Shown here in pieces: positions 45,501-58,323 of a stretch of 64,000 bases of DNA. This DNA comes from Panagrolaimus kolymaensis (lineage: Eukaryota > Nematoda > Chromadorea > Rhabditida > Panagrolaimidae): the NCBI GenBank assembly GCA_028622995.1, contig JAJQJQ010000031.1:868001-932000 (forward strand), read 5' to 3'. The first letter of the stretch is position 1; every line of letters begins with the position of its first letter. The translations under genes and the position numbers were made by a program. Below the pieces are notes generated by a model that was not told the origin of the DNA, ran no database searches, and saw only the letters and a list, made by a program, of their open reading frames with translations.

Positions 45501-48500
45501 GGCCCTCGTTTTTATTTCTTTGATAAATTTATTTTGAGGCTTCTTTTATTTATTTTTTATTTTTCAAAAAAGTTCGTTTTTAAATTTAAACATGGAATTT
45601 TTTTAAAACTAAAGAATAGCAAATTTTTTTTATAAACTTTCAATTAGACTTTTTTTGAACTTAAATTAACTTTTTAAAAAATGAAACATCTGCGCTCCTT
45701 TTTTATGAACGAACCCAATTCCTCATCTTTTTTTGTATGTGTAAGTCTGTAATTCAGTGTTCTTTGTTTAGAGAGAACAACTTTATTTTTGTTTCACAAA
45801 AAATGAAATGAAAAGGACAATATATAAAAAAAATTTTTAGAACAAATTACGTCACCACTCATTTTTTTAGGGAATCTCTATTAATTCTTCTAATAGCAAG
45901 AAGTAGTAGTAACAAGTAATACATACTTACATCGTTGTTGCTCATAAATAATTTTTTTTGTTTTTTTTCTGGCTCATTTTGTTGTTGTAAAACAATAAAG
46001 AAAAAGAAAAAAAGAGTGGAATATTAAAATATCAAAATTACAATATTTTATTTATTTACTTTTTAGAGATCACAAATCTTTCTTACTTTTCCATAAATTT
46101 TATTTTTTTTTGCGAATAAAAATTAAACTTTTAAAATTTATGTATGACATTTGCGATTGTATTTTTTTCTTAATGGATTAAACTCGCTGCTTTTTAAAAT
46201 GACGTGAAATCATAGATTTTTAAAGGGCATACATACAAAAAAATAGTTTGGACATTTTGGACTTTTTTTGGAAAGAACAAAGAATGGAAAAAAAATTTCT
46301 ACTTAAAATTCTTCCCAACTTCGAGGATGGAACAAAAAAATGTTTAATTGCAATACATTGAAATTCTATTTTTGAAAAAAACTTTAACTTTGAAACTCTC
46401 TCTTTTTTCCTTTTCTTCCTCTTTTGTCGGGTTTAACTTTATTTTATTTATTTTTTTGGCGGTTCTTTTCTTTCCTTTTTTTGTTCACATTTTAGTCACA
46501 CTTTGAGTTAGTTTAGTTAAATTTAGTTGAGAGATAAGAAGATAAATTAGCTTTTAAAGTAATAAATGCAAAATGAAATAAACGTGACTTGAAGAATGAA
46601 AAAAACTACATACTCTTTATTTTTGCAAACAAGCATTATTAGAAATTTAACCTTTTGAAAAAATAAATAAAAATACAAAATTTACTTTCTTAGATTTAAT
46701 TATAATTTGTTAATTTCGGTTAAATGAAAATTATTTAATTCAAACAATTAGGAAAAATAATTTTAATTAAGCTTTTTAACTTTAATTTTTACCACCTTTT
46801 TTTTATTTATTTGTAGGAGGACAGACTTTTCTTGTAAATGACGGCGGCGGTGGCGGCGGCTGTGAGCTTAAAATAGACACTTTTCCCGCAAAAATAAAAG
46901 TTTTACGGCAAAGTTAATTTTCTATTGTTTCAAACACATTTTTTTCTCAGTAAAATTCATTCTCTTTTTTGGAAATAAAATGCAAATGTTTTTTTTATTA
47001 TTTTGCGTTTTTTAAAGTAATAATTTTTGTTTAAAAAAACTTACATACTTTTTTTTAACATCAATAAAAAAATAAACGTTTCTTAAAAAACGCTGCCTAA
47101 ATCTAAAAATGGGTGGAGGACCTCCTACAAATATTTCATAGTTACTTTTTTCTTTCTTTCATCTTTTTTTTCTTAACCTTTTTTTGTTTGAAGTTTTTAG
47201 AAGGGGTGCAATTAAACAGTAAAAAAAAAGTACATATTTTATTTTTGGAGACTTAAACATTACTTTCTTTAAAAAAAGGAAAAGAGAATTATGAAAGTCG
47301 AAAGAAAGTTTTTTTTCTTTTGCATTTGATTTCATTTCATTTCTAAGCCCTCCTTGGTGTTCAACCTTTTTTTATGTCACTCAAGTTCACTTATTTTCTT
47401 CATTTTTTTTTCGGTCTATTTTGCCACCCTTGCTTTTTGGCCTTAGGCAATAACAATAGATTTCTGAAATTTTGTGTCTGTTTTTTTATTATTAATAAAC
47501 CTCCGTTTTTTCATTCTAATAATTTTTATTTTAAAGAAACCCATTTTTTGCAAAAAGCAGACATGTAAAATTGTGAAAGAGTGGTAGCTAGTTTAAAATA
47601 AAGTTCGTGACATGGCCAAGTAAAAAAAAAATTCGCGTTTAGACTTTAAAGTTTTTTTTTTCAAAAAAAAAACAGCCAAAAAACAAGCACTTCCTTTTAA
47701 ATGATGCCTTTTTCCTTATTTTATTTTATATTGTTGTCGTTATCGTCAGTTTTTTTTTGTATGTATGTATGAGTTTGAAAATGAAAGGGGAAGAGAGGAT
47801 GGGTGGCAATATTCATAGTCATTGAATTTAAGGTACAACAACAAAAACAACAAACGCATCCATCAAACTAGCTACTTTATCTATAAAAAAATTTACTTAT
47901 TTAACTTTCAAATTTTTGCAGAAGAAAAATATGCAAAACACACTTTTTTTTATTTTTAACTCCAAATAATATGAACCTTTTTTTTTATTTAATCGTAGAA
48001 AAAATATTTGTTTTTTTTTCTTTCTTTATCAGCCAGTTGGGTTTGCTGTTTGCTGCTTACTTGCTTGAATGGAAGACTAATTGATATCAAGTAACTAACT
48101 CACATAGAGCATCATCATCATTCACTCACACTCACTCCCTTAAGATCAATTTACGCCAGAGCCCAGAAAAAAAATACCAACTGTTTTTGCTTTCAAAAAT
48201 AAAAAATAAATCTTTCTATCTTTTTCTATTTTCGTTATTTTTTTCTTCTTAACTTTTCTCAATCTTTATTTTATTTTTACTGACATAACTTGCATTCATT
48301 CATTGATTTTGCTTACCTACGTTGAATTTTTAGAATAGGTCAAAAATAAATGAAAAGAAAATATATTTAATCTTTAGTGTATTTAAAAATGGATAAATGT
48401 ATTTTTGAAACACAACAACCGCTTTTTTCTTTTTTCTTAAAGGATCAATAAATTTATTATTATACATACGTAGTCGTCGAAGTATGTAGATAAAGATAAT

Positions 48501-50743
48501 CTCTATTTTTTCTTTTCTTTTTTTAACTTTTATGGCACTAATACTAATGTTGCTTACTTTATTGAGCTTCCATTCAATTTTCAATTCATTCTTACTTTTT
48601 TCATTTTTTTTTCTTGTTCCGTTTAACGATGAAAAATAGTAATGCTTTATTATGACAAAATCCATTTCTTAATAATAATCTACCTTCCTTTATTTTTTTT
48701 CTTGGTGAAACTCACCAAGTGTATAGGCATTTTCGTTTTCGTTTCGAGACGATGGATCGTATAAAAAATATATTTAAATTTTGTGATTTCTCGCCTTCGC
48801 TATGACTCATTCTGTCAGCCAACTTTCATAATTTGAATAAGAAAACTAACTTTTTTATTACTGTAAATTGAGTTACTTTTAAGTTACTTATTTAAAAACC
48901 ATTGATTCAATAATAATAAAAATAAAAAACAAGAAAGTGTTCGTTTGCTGCTTTTTAAAGCCTTTCAGAAACTCATTTATTTGACTGATATCGTCAGCTT
49001 TTATTCAGAACCCAATAAAATTCTTTTATTTTTTACAGTTTCACAGAAGTTTTATTTTATTTTTAGGATTCCATTTTTCTTGTAAGATATTATTATTTTT
49101 ATTATTTTTGATTACCCATTACCAATAGCATTGAAGCTAAAATAATATTTAAATAAAAAAAATTTTTCGAAAACTAAACACTAATAATAAATAGTAATAA
49201 GTGGCTTCTTACTCACACACTTTTTCAGGTGTGTGGTATTTTCTGCCTACCTTTTTTTCAACTAAATATTAACTTTTAATTTTAAGAAAACTCAGTCATT
49301 CATTATTTCAAAGAAATTAAGGGCCCAGAGTCTCATGCACGTGTTGTTATTTACATTTTTATTTCTTTTTTTTCTTTAAGTTACTTTGCATAAAAAAGCA
49401 AAAGCAAAACATTATAGAAAAAAAGGATGCAATTTTACAATTATAAATTTTTATTTTTTCATTCATTAAAGAATGAATTTGCAAAGTTGCCAAATTTATT
49501 ATTTTATAAAGCTTTTAATTTTGCTAAAGAGCCTTCCTCTTTTTTCTTAAATATCCGGTAATAGTTTGGCAACAACAAAATACATATTTTTTTGTACTAA
49601 ACTAACTAAAACTAGAAATAAACTAAGCAGCTATGTTTTTTATTTTTTATGACGAGGACGTCGTAGAATAAAAAAAACCATAATTGCTTTCAAGCTTACT
49701 TTTTTTTACTTTACTTCTTCGTCTTCTCCCGAGTTGGTTGGGGCTCAAATTTATGTATATTTTTTTAACCTAGTTTTTTTCCCGACAATTTTTCTTCTTT
49801 GCCAAGCTTCTGAAACTCCTAACTAACACAAAGTTTATTTTAAAAAACATTTATGTTTATGAAAGTGTCCTTCTCTAGTCAAAGAGTTCCCAGGGGCCAT
49901 GGTTAGTAGATATTAGTGGTTTTTAACCAACCTCCGCATTTTTATTTTGATTTTTATCAATTTTTTATGCGGAAAAAAACGTTCAAAGTCTAAAATTTTT
50001 TTATTCTTTTTAGTTTTTTTTTAAATTTGCAATAATTTCTCTTTCTTTTTTTTGCCACCTTTGAGTTTTCTTGATGCTATTTTTCTTTCTTTTTTCTCCA
50101 CATTTTTTTGTCGCTGCTATATATGCTTTTTATCATTCATCTGCCCCATGAGAATTAAAAAAATAAATAAAAAGATAGGCAAAAAGGCGCAAGTTCCGAA
50201 TGCAAAAAAAAGCTTTTTCTCCTAACAAGTTTTTATTTTTTTGGAGACTCTTCTATCTATGTATTTTTATAATGTAATTTAGCGCATATATCCTTAAAAA
50301 TATTGGTTTATATATTGATGATGCAAAAAAAAAAGAAAATGTGTTGCGAAAGAGCAAAATCCTAGCTTTTTTGAGAGATTCAAAACATTTTTGACGGGTT
50401 TCTTTTTTTACATTCTCATTTTTTTACTCAAGAATTTGCGCAAAATTTTTTTTCTTTTCGTTTTTTGGCATTTATTTTTTTGATTCTTTGAACTCACTTT
50501 TATTTTTGGGAATCATGCAAATATTTAGAAAAAATAAAAAAACATAAGCTTTTTTATTACCTCTCTCGTTATTTTTTTTTATGGGAAAGCAATTATTCTT
50601 GCTTCCATTGGCCAGCTTTTTTTTTTAATATGTTTTTTTGTTATTTTTTTACTGATACTCAAAATTTTGTAATTTTCTTATAAAAAATATTCTCAAAAAC
50701 ATAAAAGTAAATTTGTTATTTATTTTAAATTTTATTTTTGTAG
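42597..50743. other. 8-kb T-rich gene-free stretch
   Basis: Continues the strong T excess on the + strand up to the first receptor exon. Possible fragments at 44,585-44,640 and 44,990-45,170 (GGTFFMGPHHPNFVVSWRAS) have mixed composition but no splice partners. A GC-rich GGCGGCGGTGGCGGCGGC run sits at about 46,842-46,862. It may be largely the first intron and 5' region of the receptor gene. Confidence 0.45.
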
Positions 50744-50747
50744 GCTC

Positions 50748-53418
50748 ATGTCCCAATTTGGCGGATTTTCCGTCGACGAACATTCGGCAAATGTATCATC
50801 AAACGGGTTATTATCGCTTGAAGGATTACGTTCCAATCTTGCTGAAACGATGGATCAATGTATGCAAGCTTTAGATCGAAATGGATTATCACCACTTGGA
50901 AATTTTCAAGATGATGGATCTATGTGGTGTAATGCAACATGGGATACAGTTTTATGTTGGCCTGCAACTCGAGCTAATTCTAGTATCACTCTGCAATGTC
51001 CACCTCTTAAAGGCTTGGATCCAACAAGTATGCTAACTTTTTGAAGAAGAAAAAATTTAGTTTTTTATGTGTAAAAATTTTTTAGAAAATATAACAAAAT
51101 TCTGCCATATCTCCGGTCGATGGATGGGTAAAACCGAGGATGACTTCACTCGATCCCATGGTTGGACTAATTTTACCATGTGTTTTACACAAGAAGTTGT
51201 TGATATTATGAGAAATTTAAATAATGGCTCCCTCGGGGTAAGTTACATCGCTAACATACTTGAGATACATACGTGTTAAAAAATACATTTTTTGTTTGTT
51301 ACAGATCGCTCAAGATGTCGCAAAAAATGCAAGAAAACTTGAATTTATTGGTCTTGGTTTATCATTAATTAGTTTAATATTTTGTATATTAATTTTTTCG
51401 TGCTTTAGGTAAGTCAACAAAAATTTATTTTCGGTAAAAGAAAATTTTCATAAAAGAAAATATTTTTTTATAGAAGATTACGTGTATTTCGAAATATGTT
51501 ACATTTACATTTAATGATTGCAATTCTTATGGTTGTTATAATTAGACTTACATTATATATTGATCTCATATTTACGGATAAATTAGGTCACGTACATGCA
51601 AATCCCGAAGGAAAGACTATAAATACTATGGTAAGTAAATATTAATTTTAATCATAAGATGAGAGGAGATGATATCTATATAATCTTATAAAGATTAAAA
51701 GTACAAATATTTATATTTGTCTGTTTCAATTTATGAAGCTACTACAATTTGAGTCCCAGAAGCCATACAAAAAATATGAAAAATAGAAAGGTCGATAAAA
51801 TGTTTCAAAAAAATCTTTCGTTATTTTAACAAGAAAATAAAAAATGGATTTTTTGGACTAAAAAATTTGCTTAAATAAATATATGGCAAATTTAGAAAGG
51901 TTTAATTCTAAAAAAAACTTTTCAACATTTAATTTTTCAGGTGTTTGTATGCGAAATGATGTTTTTCCTACTGGAGTATTTTAAATCTGTTGCATTTTGG
52001 TGGATGTTTTTGGAAGGCTTTTTCCTGCATAATCAATTGGTGCTAACTGTATTTAATACGGATCCCAAATTAATGCCATATTTATTAGTTGGTTACGGTA
52101 ATCATCCATTTTACTTACAATTTTATTGAAATTATGCAAATTTTTATTTTTTAGGGGTCCCACTGATACATACATGTATATGGTTATTAATAATATTTAT
52201 TAAAAAACGGGGAAAAGTTGAAAGATGTTTAGGTTCATATTATTTAGAACCAGAATTTTGGATATTAGACGGGCCTAGAATGCTTCAATTGGTGGTAAGC
52301 AACTTTCTACCACAAAATTTTTTTTAATTCAAAGTAAAAAACTTATATTATTTTTTTCTAGGTAAATACCTTATTTATTTGTAATGTCATACGAGTATTA
52401 TGGAGTAAAGTTCGAGATACTCATAGTACCAGTGAATTAGATCGAATGAAGTAAGTTTTTGTTTTCGCCATTGTAATTTGTCACATTTTCTACAGAAAGT
52501 AACAAGAAAAAAAATATATACATTAAAAACTAGTCATTAAACTTATGAATTTTTGTTACATTTATTAGTTTTTCACACGCATTTTATTTTTATATTTTTT
52601 AGAAAAAGTATTAAAGCTGCACTCATGCTTATTCCACTTTTGGGTATACCAGATATCATGCAAACTATTCCATTTTCACCGACGCAAGAAAATATTGTTG
52701 TAAGTGCTTATTTTCTTTCCCAACAAAATTTTTTTAAAGTGGAATATAAAAAATAAAAAATGTTGTAATTAAATGTTTTTTGTTTTTTTATTACAACTTA
52801 AGAATTTTTTAAATATTTATCCTTTTTTAGTATTTTGGAATATGGACATACTGTGCATCATTTACATACATGTATCAAGGATTATTTATTTCAATTATAT
52901 ATTGTTTTACCAATCGAGAAGTAAGAAATTAGTCAATAATAAACAGAAAATTTTTAAAGTAAATGCAAAAATAAAATGTTAAATTTTTTCTAGGTTCAAG
53001 CAGTCATAAAAAGTTATTATAGTCGCTATCGACTCAGGCATACAAGTACAATGGAACTTCGAAGAGGTTCTCGATCGTTTGCTTCTTATTATCAAGTTCG
53101 AAATGGAAATGTCACAACGTCGCTTGATGGAAATGGAAATACTAAAGATTTGGATGAAGGAAGTCCAAATTTGAAATTACTTCTTCCAACCACGGTAATA
53201 ACATTTTTTGTTTTATTGATGCTAAAAATTTTACTCTCTTTTTCTCTCAGTGTTTTCAGTTATCATCATGTGATTGCTCATCATCAAATCGAAATAATTC
53301 CAATGCAAGTGAATCACATTTTAGTTATACATGCGCCAATGAAAACACCCCTCTAAGGCCGTGTATAAAAGAAAATGAATATGAAATTGAACAACAAATA
53401 ATTAATGGAAATAAGTAA
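50748..53418 (+). CDS. Secretin-family (class B) GPCR, PDF-receptor-like, ~544 aa
   Basis: Eleven exons: 50748-51027, 51086-51237, 51305-51408, 51474-51630, 51941-52097, 52155-52294, 52362-52450, 52603-52699, 52831-52920, 52994-53194, 53251-53418. The extracellular hormone-binding domain has its six cysteines (DQCMQ, MWCNATWD, VLCWPAT, LQCPP, KFCHISGRW, TMCFT). Seven helices follow with class B marks: RLRVFRNMLHLHLM after TM1, FWWMFLEGFFLHNQL in TM3, and FISIIYCFTNREVQAVI at the end of TM7, then a Ser-rich tail. The best fit in nematodes is the PDF receptor / SEB group, which signals mainly through cAMP; I cannot fix the orthologue. No signal peptide is encoded by this first exon, which begins GCTC-ATG after a TTTTGTAG acceptor, so an upstream exon or a trans-spliced leader is likely. 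The stop at 53416 overlaps a GTAAGA donor, so a longer isoform is possible. Confidence 0.88.
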
Positions 53419-54924
53419 GAATTTATCTTTTAAAATTATTATTTTTATACAAAACTTAATTTTCGCAAAATTTGAAAAACTTAAATACTTTGGGAATGTT
53501 TTAATTCTAAGTACAAAAAAATTGGTGAATTTCAAGAAGAAAAAAATATCACAAAAAAATTCAGGGCCCGCTTTTACCGATTCTAAAAATAAATTGCTGC
53601 TGTTCTTTGTTTTAGTTTGACTCAAATTAGTTTTTCAGTTTCCAACTTTTAGATGCTTCTTGACTTTAACCTTTCTCTGAATACATATAAAAAAGTAAAA
53701 CTAACCTTTAAAATTTACTGGAAATATGACATCAAGTTTTTATAATTTGATCTTAAAAAATGAAAAAGGAGCAAAACAAAAAATGCCTTAAACGGATTTC
53801 GATAGATACTTTTGGAAAAGCGCAAAAAAGAAGAAACAAGAAAAATTCCTTGTCTTTTTTTGTCTATAGCGATCTCTGAAAAAGTGTGTAACCTCCTCAA
53901 CTTTAAGTTTGACCTATAGCATTTTCGAGTTACTGTAAGTAATAAATTCGCAAAACTTAGCAAAATTAATAAACAAAATAAATGGTTTTAATAAAATAAA
54001 ATATTGCATTTTTTTACAGAAAAATATCATTTTTAAACGACGTAACTTAAAATGGAAAAAGAAAAGAAAAATATTTTGCCTTTTTATCACAAATAATTCA
54101 ATCAGGTATATATTCTGAACCATCAACATCCTGTTTCGTTTTTTACGCCTTTTTCAAAGTCTATGGAAAATATGTTCTGCACTCAAAAAAAGAACAAATG
54201 TCTCAAAAATAGTTATTTTACTGTCATATTTTTGCGTTTATAATTATTTTGTGGTATCTAAATTTCCAAAGTGAATAAATAACAAAATAAAATTAATAAA
54301 CTTGAACAAATATTTTATTTGTAATTAAATAAACTTCTCGATTTCTTTAAATTTAATTTTTAATACTTTTGAAGTTTAACTCATTGAACCGTGTAAACAA
54401 AAACTACCCTCTAATTGCATCATAGAAAAATGTTTAAAACTAAATTAAATGTAAATTGAAAGAATTAAAGAACAAACAAAAAAGTATTATGGCACAATTA
54501 ATTTATTAAATAATTTCTGTGAATGAAAAATGAAAAAATGTTTAACAAAAATAATCAACAAACAAACAAAAAAACATATTAAAAATATTTTTTACAGAAA
54601 AAAAACGCATATGTTTTATGAATAATTTAAATTTGAACTTTGATATATTTTTTTAAAACCGACAAAAAAAAGTTGTTGTTTTTTTATTTTTGTTATTGAA
54701 GATGAGCATCTGGCAAACACAGCCAACGGCGGTAAAAAAAAGAGATGAGTTTTCCAACAACAACAAAAAATTAATTAATTTTCAACTTCCGGTTAAAGTG
54801 AGTGCCAACCAAGCAGCATTCATTTCAAAATAAATAAGTTTCTTCCATTTTTTTTTGAGTTTGGTTGAGCGAGAAAAAAAAAGAAACCAATAAACTTAAA
54901 AGTTTTATTTTATTTTTATTTTAA
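53419..54924. other. Intergenic, between convergent receptor genes
   Basis: 3' flanks of the class B receptor (+) and the tachykinin-like receptor (-). AT-rich, with no supported gene. Confidence 0.5.
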
Positions 54925-57363
54925 TTATTTTGTTGGAGATAAATCACGATTACTGTTGCTGCCACTTATATCACTCAACAAAATGGAATTTGTTTTACTT
55001 CCCGATGAATTAGCTGAATGTCTTTTTTGTTGAGAATAAAATCGATTATTTCCAAAATCCACTTTTAGCGCAGTTGTGGAAGTTGAAGTTGAAGTTAAAA
55101 TAATTTTTTTATCTGGAAATAATTGAGATATTTCTCTTTCATTCAATTGAAAATTAAAACATGGAACCCAACGAAATGCATAGCGAAAACCAATGCGGAA
55201 CCTAAAAAAGAAATGAATGAATTAAAAATTTATTTTTAACTTAAGAACTTCCAAAAAAAAAGAAAAAATAATGAGATCTAAGAAGCATCAAAAAAGCCCA
55301 TTCAAAAGTGCAAAAGAGCAAAGTAAATAGGAAGAAAAATTTATTAAAAAATAAGTTTGTTAATTTTTACCTAACATTAAAATAACAATATATTATTGGA
55401 TTATATACGCATGCGGACATCGCCATCCAATAAAATACCATATAACTATATGATGCAATAATAAAATCATTGAGTAATCTTTCAAGAAATAAATGATACA
55501 TTTGATATGGAGCCCAACAAATCATAAATATTGCTACCACTAACCCAAGCATTTTAATAACCTAAAAAAATATTAAATTAATAAATTTATTAAATTTTGT
55601 TATAAAAAATTTAATTAAACTTTCAAAATATTAATGTTAGTCACGCATTTTGAGGGTTGAAAATTAAGAAATGTTATTAGTAATTTTTAATTTTGTTATA
55701 GTTTTTTTTTATTTTGTGTCAATAAACCATTTCCTTATTTCTTTTTTTAGTTTAAAAGTTTTTTTAAAACTGATGTAATTTTTTACACCTAACGAAAATT
55801 GGCTCCATTTTTTTTATTTTCGAGTGAAGCCAATTATCAGTCTTTTTTTTTAAATTTTTACATCCCCGTTCCAAACAAACAAAAAATCCATTTTAATTTA
55901 TGTATTCTCAGAATCAAAATTTTCAACCCTTTGGAAAAAATTTATTTCCCTTACCTTTTTCTTTGCTTTATAATGATGTGGTGGAGCTTTCGTAATGCTT
56001 TTTTGATTAGAAAAAAAGTTGTTATTACTTCTCATATTATATATTATTCTTCCATACATTAAAGTTAAAACAAATAACGGAATAACATATTGAATAGCAA
56101 ATAAAAAATTGTCATATCTTAAAAAAACGAAGAAATAAATATTTATATAAAATTTTCCGATTAAATAATTCTTAAAAACAAAGTAGAAAGAAAAAAATTT
56201 ATTTATAGCTTTTTTTTCATTATTATTTATTATTTAAAATGTTTATGTTTCTTAACTGAATGAATAGAAACATATTTTTCATTAAATATTTTTTGTTTTG
56301 TGCCCCCAATTTCCGTTTTCCTTTCGAAAACAAAATAAAATAATAAATAAATGAAAGTCAGGCTTCAAAGTAGAAACTTTTTTAGTTTTTTAGTTAGTTA
56401 GTTAGATATATTTTTCTTGGTTGGTTGCATACATCAAAAATGAAACAACATCGAAGAAAAAAAAGCGGAGAAATAACTTTGTTTTTTTGTTTTTCTATAA
56501 AATTATAAATACTTACAAGAATTTATATTTAAAATCATTGTGACATATCGTTCGCTCATTAAGTTGCTTTTTGGGTTTAGAATAAAAATATTGGTTATCT
56601 AATCTCGCTGGAATTGCAGCAGGCAAGGATATCAATGTAGCTAATATCCAAATGGCAGCTATTATAATTCTAGTTTTTTTAGCGCTTAATTGTCGCTTCC
56701 TTAGAGGATTCACAACTGCCAAACTTCTGCAAAATTATTAAAATTATAAAATAAATTAAAGTCAAAAAAATATTAAACATGTGAGTCAATTTTTTTTCAT
56801 AAAAACGAAAAAATATTTATAATTCCAAAAACAGTATTTTAAAAATGCAAATTTATGCGTCAAGGGACGAAATGATATAATTTTATGAAATTTGCATAAT
56901 TTTTCCCTTACCGATCCCAGCTGACTACCATCATAGTAAAGATGGATACACAAGTGGGAGCAACACCAAAAAAATGATTGATTGCACAAAAATTTCCAAA
57001 ATACCATTGATAATAAAAATTAAATGACCATGTTGAACCCGCATTTAATAAAGCCATTAAAAAATCTGCGATAGCCATATTAAATAAGAAAAAATTGAAG
57101 CTCGTTCTCATCGCTTTTGAATAAAGTATAACCCACATAACGAGGCAATTACCAATTAATGCGAAAATTATTAATAATGTAAATGCGGTGGCTACAAAAA
57201 TTTCAGCACCAATCGAATGTTTGATGGGAAATTCGGTGCATTGTAAATCCGGCAAAGGAGTGATGGATTTGGATTTAGAACATACATATTCGGCTAATTT
57301 TTCAAGGGTGGTAGCATTTTTATATCGATCATATAAAATTTGTAAACTTATATTATTTTGCAT
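54925..57363 (-). CDS. Rhodopsin-family neuropeptide receptor, tachykinin-receptor-like, 430 aa
   Basis: Five exons: 57363-56912, 56726-56517, 56117-55955, 55561-55371, 55201-54925. An extracellular N-terminus with an NIS glycosylation site leads to TM1 (IFALIGNCLVMWVIL), TM2 (FNMAIADFLMALL), TM3 (SIFTMMVVSWDR), TM6 with ICWAPYQMYHLF and TM7 with NPIIYCYFN. FRIGFRYAFRWVPC after TM7 matches tachykinin/NK-type receptors. These couple peptide binding to Gq-type signalling in neurons or muscle. The DRY motif at the end of TM3 is Asp-Arg-Ser (residues 150-152), and the codon for Arg is split by intron 1, so Ser is read directly from the next exon. There is a long Ser/Thr-rich tail. The family assignment is strong; ligand is unknown. 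Confidence 0.88.
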
Positions 57364-57868
57364 CTAAAAAATTGAAAAATTTAACTTAACTAAATTGAAA
57401 CTCAAAAAAAAAATGTTAGTTAAGCAAATTGAAAAACATAAGCTTTTCTGTCAGTCAAAGTTTTATGAACAAAAAAAAAGGTCAAACTCGTCAAAAAAAA
57501 TATTTAAAGAAAAAAGAGAAGGATTCCGGAAAGAAAGAAAAAACCCAACAACAAAATATGTAGTAAAAAAGCTTCATTTTCATCGTTGTCGTCACATTTT
57601 TTAAAGGCGGATATAAAGGATACATACAAAAAATGGATGCCATTGATTACCCTAATCTTCCATGTTTTTTTATGGGCTTTTTTAGGGATAAAAAAAGTAT
57701 ATTAAAATTTTTCAACAAAAATTTTTTTTAGGAAGAACTAAATATTTTTTTTATTTTGGTGAAAGAAATAAAAAATAGACAAAAAAAGTATGAAAGTGCA
57801 AAAACGAGCTCCACGCAGACGTAGTTCACGAGTTCGAGAAATATGAAAAAAAAAATGAAAAAAGAAAC
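57364..57868. other. Upstream region of the tachykinin-like receptor
   Basis: A-rich on the + strand, i.e. T-rich on the receptor's sense strand. It contains a short arginine-rich frame at 57791-57847 (MKVQKRAPRRRSSRVREI) with no other support. Confidence 0.45.
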
Positions 57869-57876
57869 ATGAGATT

Positions 57877-58315
57877 TAGTGTTAAATTCCCGACCGAAAA
57901 GTCGGGGATTCCCGACTTCCCGACCGACTTTTTCCCGACCGACTTCCCGACCGACGATAATTTCTATCCCGACATTTTCCCGACTTTCCCGACCGACTCA
58001 TTTTTTATCCCGACAAATAAAAAAAATTAATATTAATTTTAAAAATCATTCATTTTCGCCTTTATTTTAACCAAAAATCCTTTGTTTACATTTTATTTAC
58101 AGTTAATAGCTCATTTTTATATATTTAAATTCTTATAATTAATTTAATTAAAAAAATTCCAACACCATACCCTACTTTTCGATCCCCCGAATTCCCGACC
58201 GACAAAAATTTTTATCCCGACTTTTTCCCGACTTTTCCGACCGAGAGCAATTTCTATCCCGACTTTTTTTGAATTTCCCGACTTTTTTGTCGGTCGGATC
58301 GGGAATTTAACACTA
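57877..58315. mobile_element. hAT-like MITE, CCCGAC subfamily, 439 bp
   Basis: Ends are TAGTGTTAAATTCCCGACCG and the inverse GGGAATTTAACACTA, flanked by identical 8-bp ATGAGATT (57869-57876, 58316-58323). The first 12 bases are the same as in the elements at 33.8 and 42.4 kb, but the internal motif ACCGAC is CCCGAC almost throughout, on both arms. Confidence 0.93.
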
Positions 58316-58323
58316 ATGAGATT

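Noticed and set aside
35442..48665. Numerous Phe/Leu-rich frames that look like membrane proteins
   Set aside because: They translate T homopolymers; hydrophobicity follows from base composition and none has exon partners.
57791..57847. Arginine-rich 18-codon frame MKVQKRAPRRRSSRVREI
   Set aside because: Too short, with no splice or homology support; a chance frame cannot be excluded.
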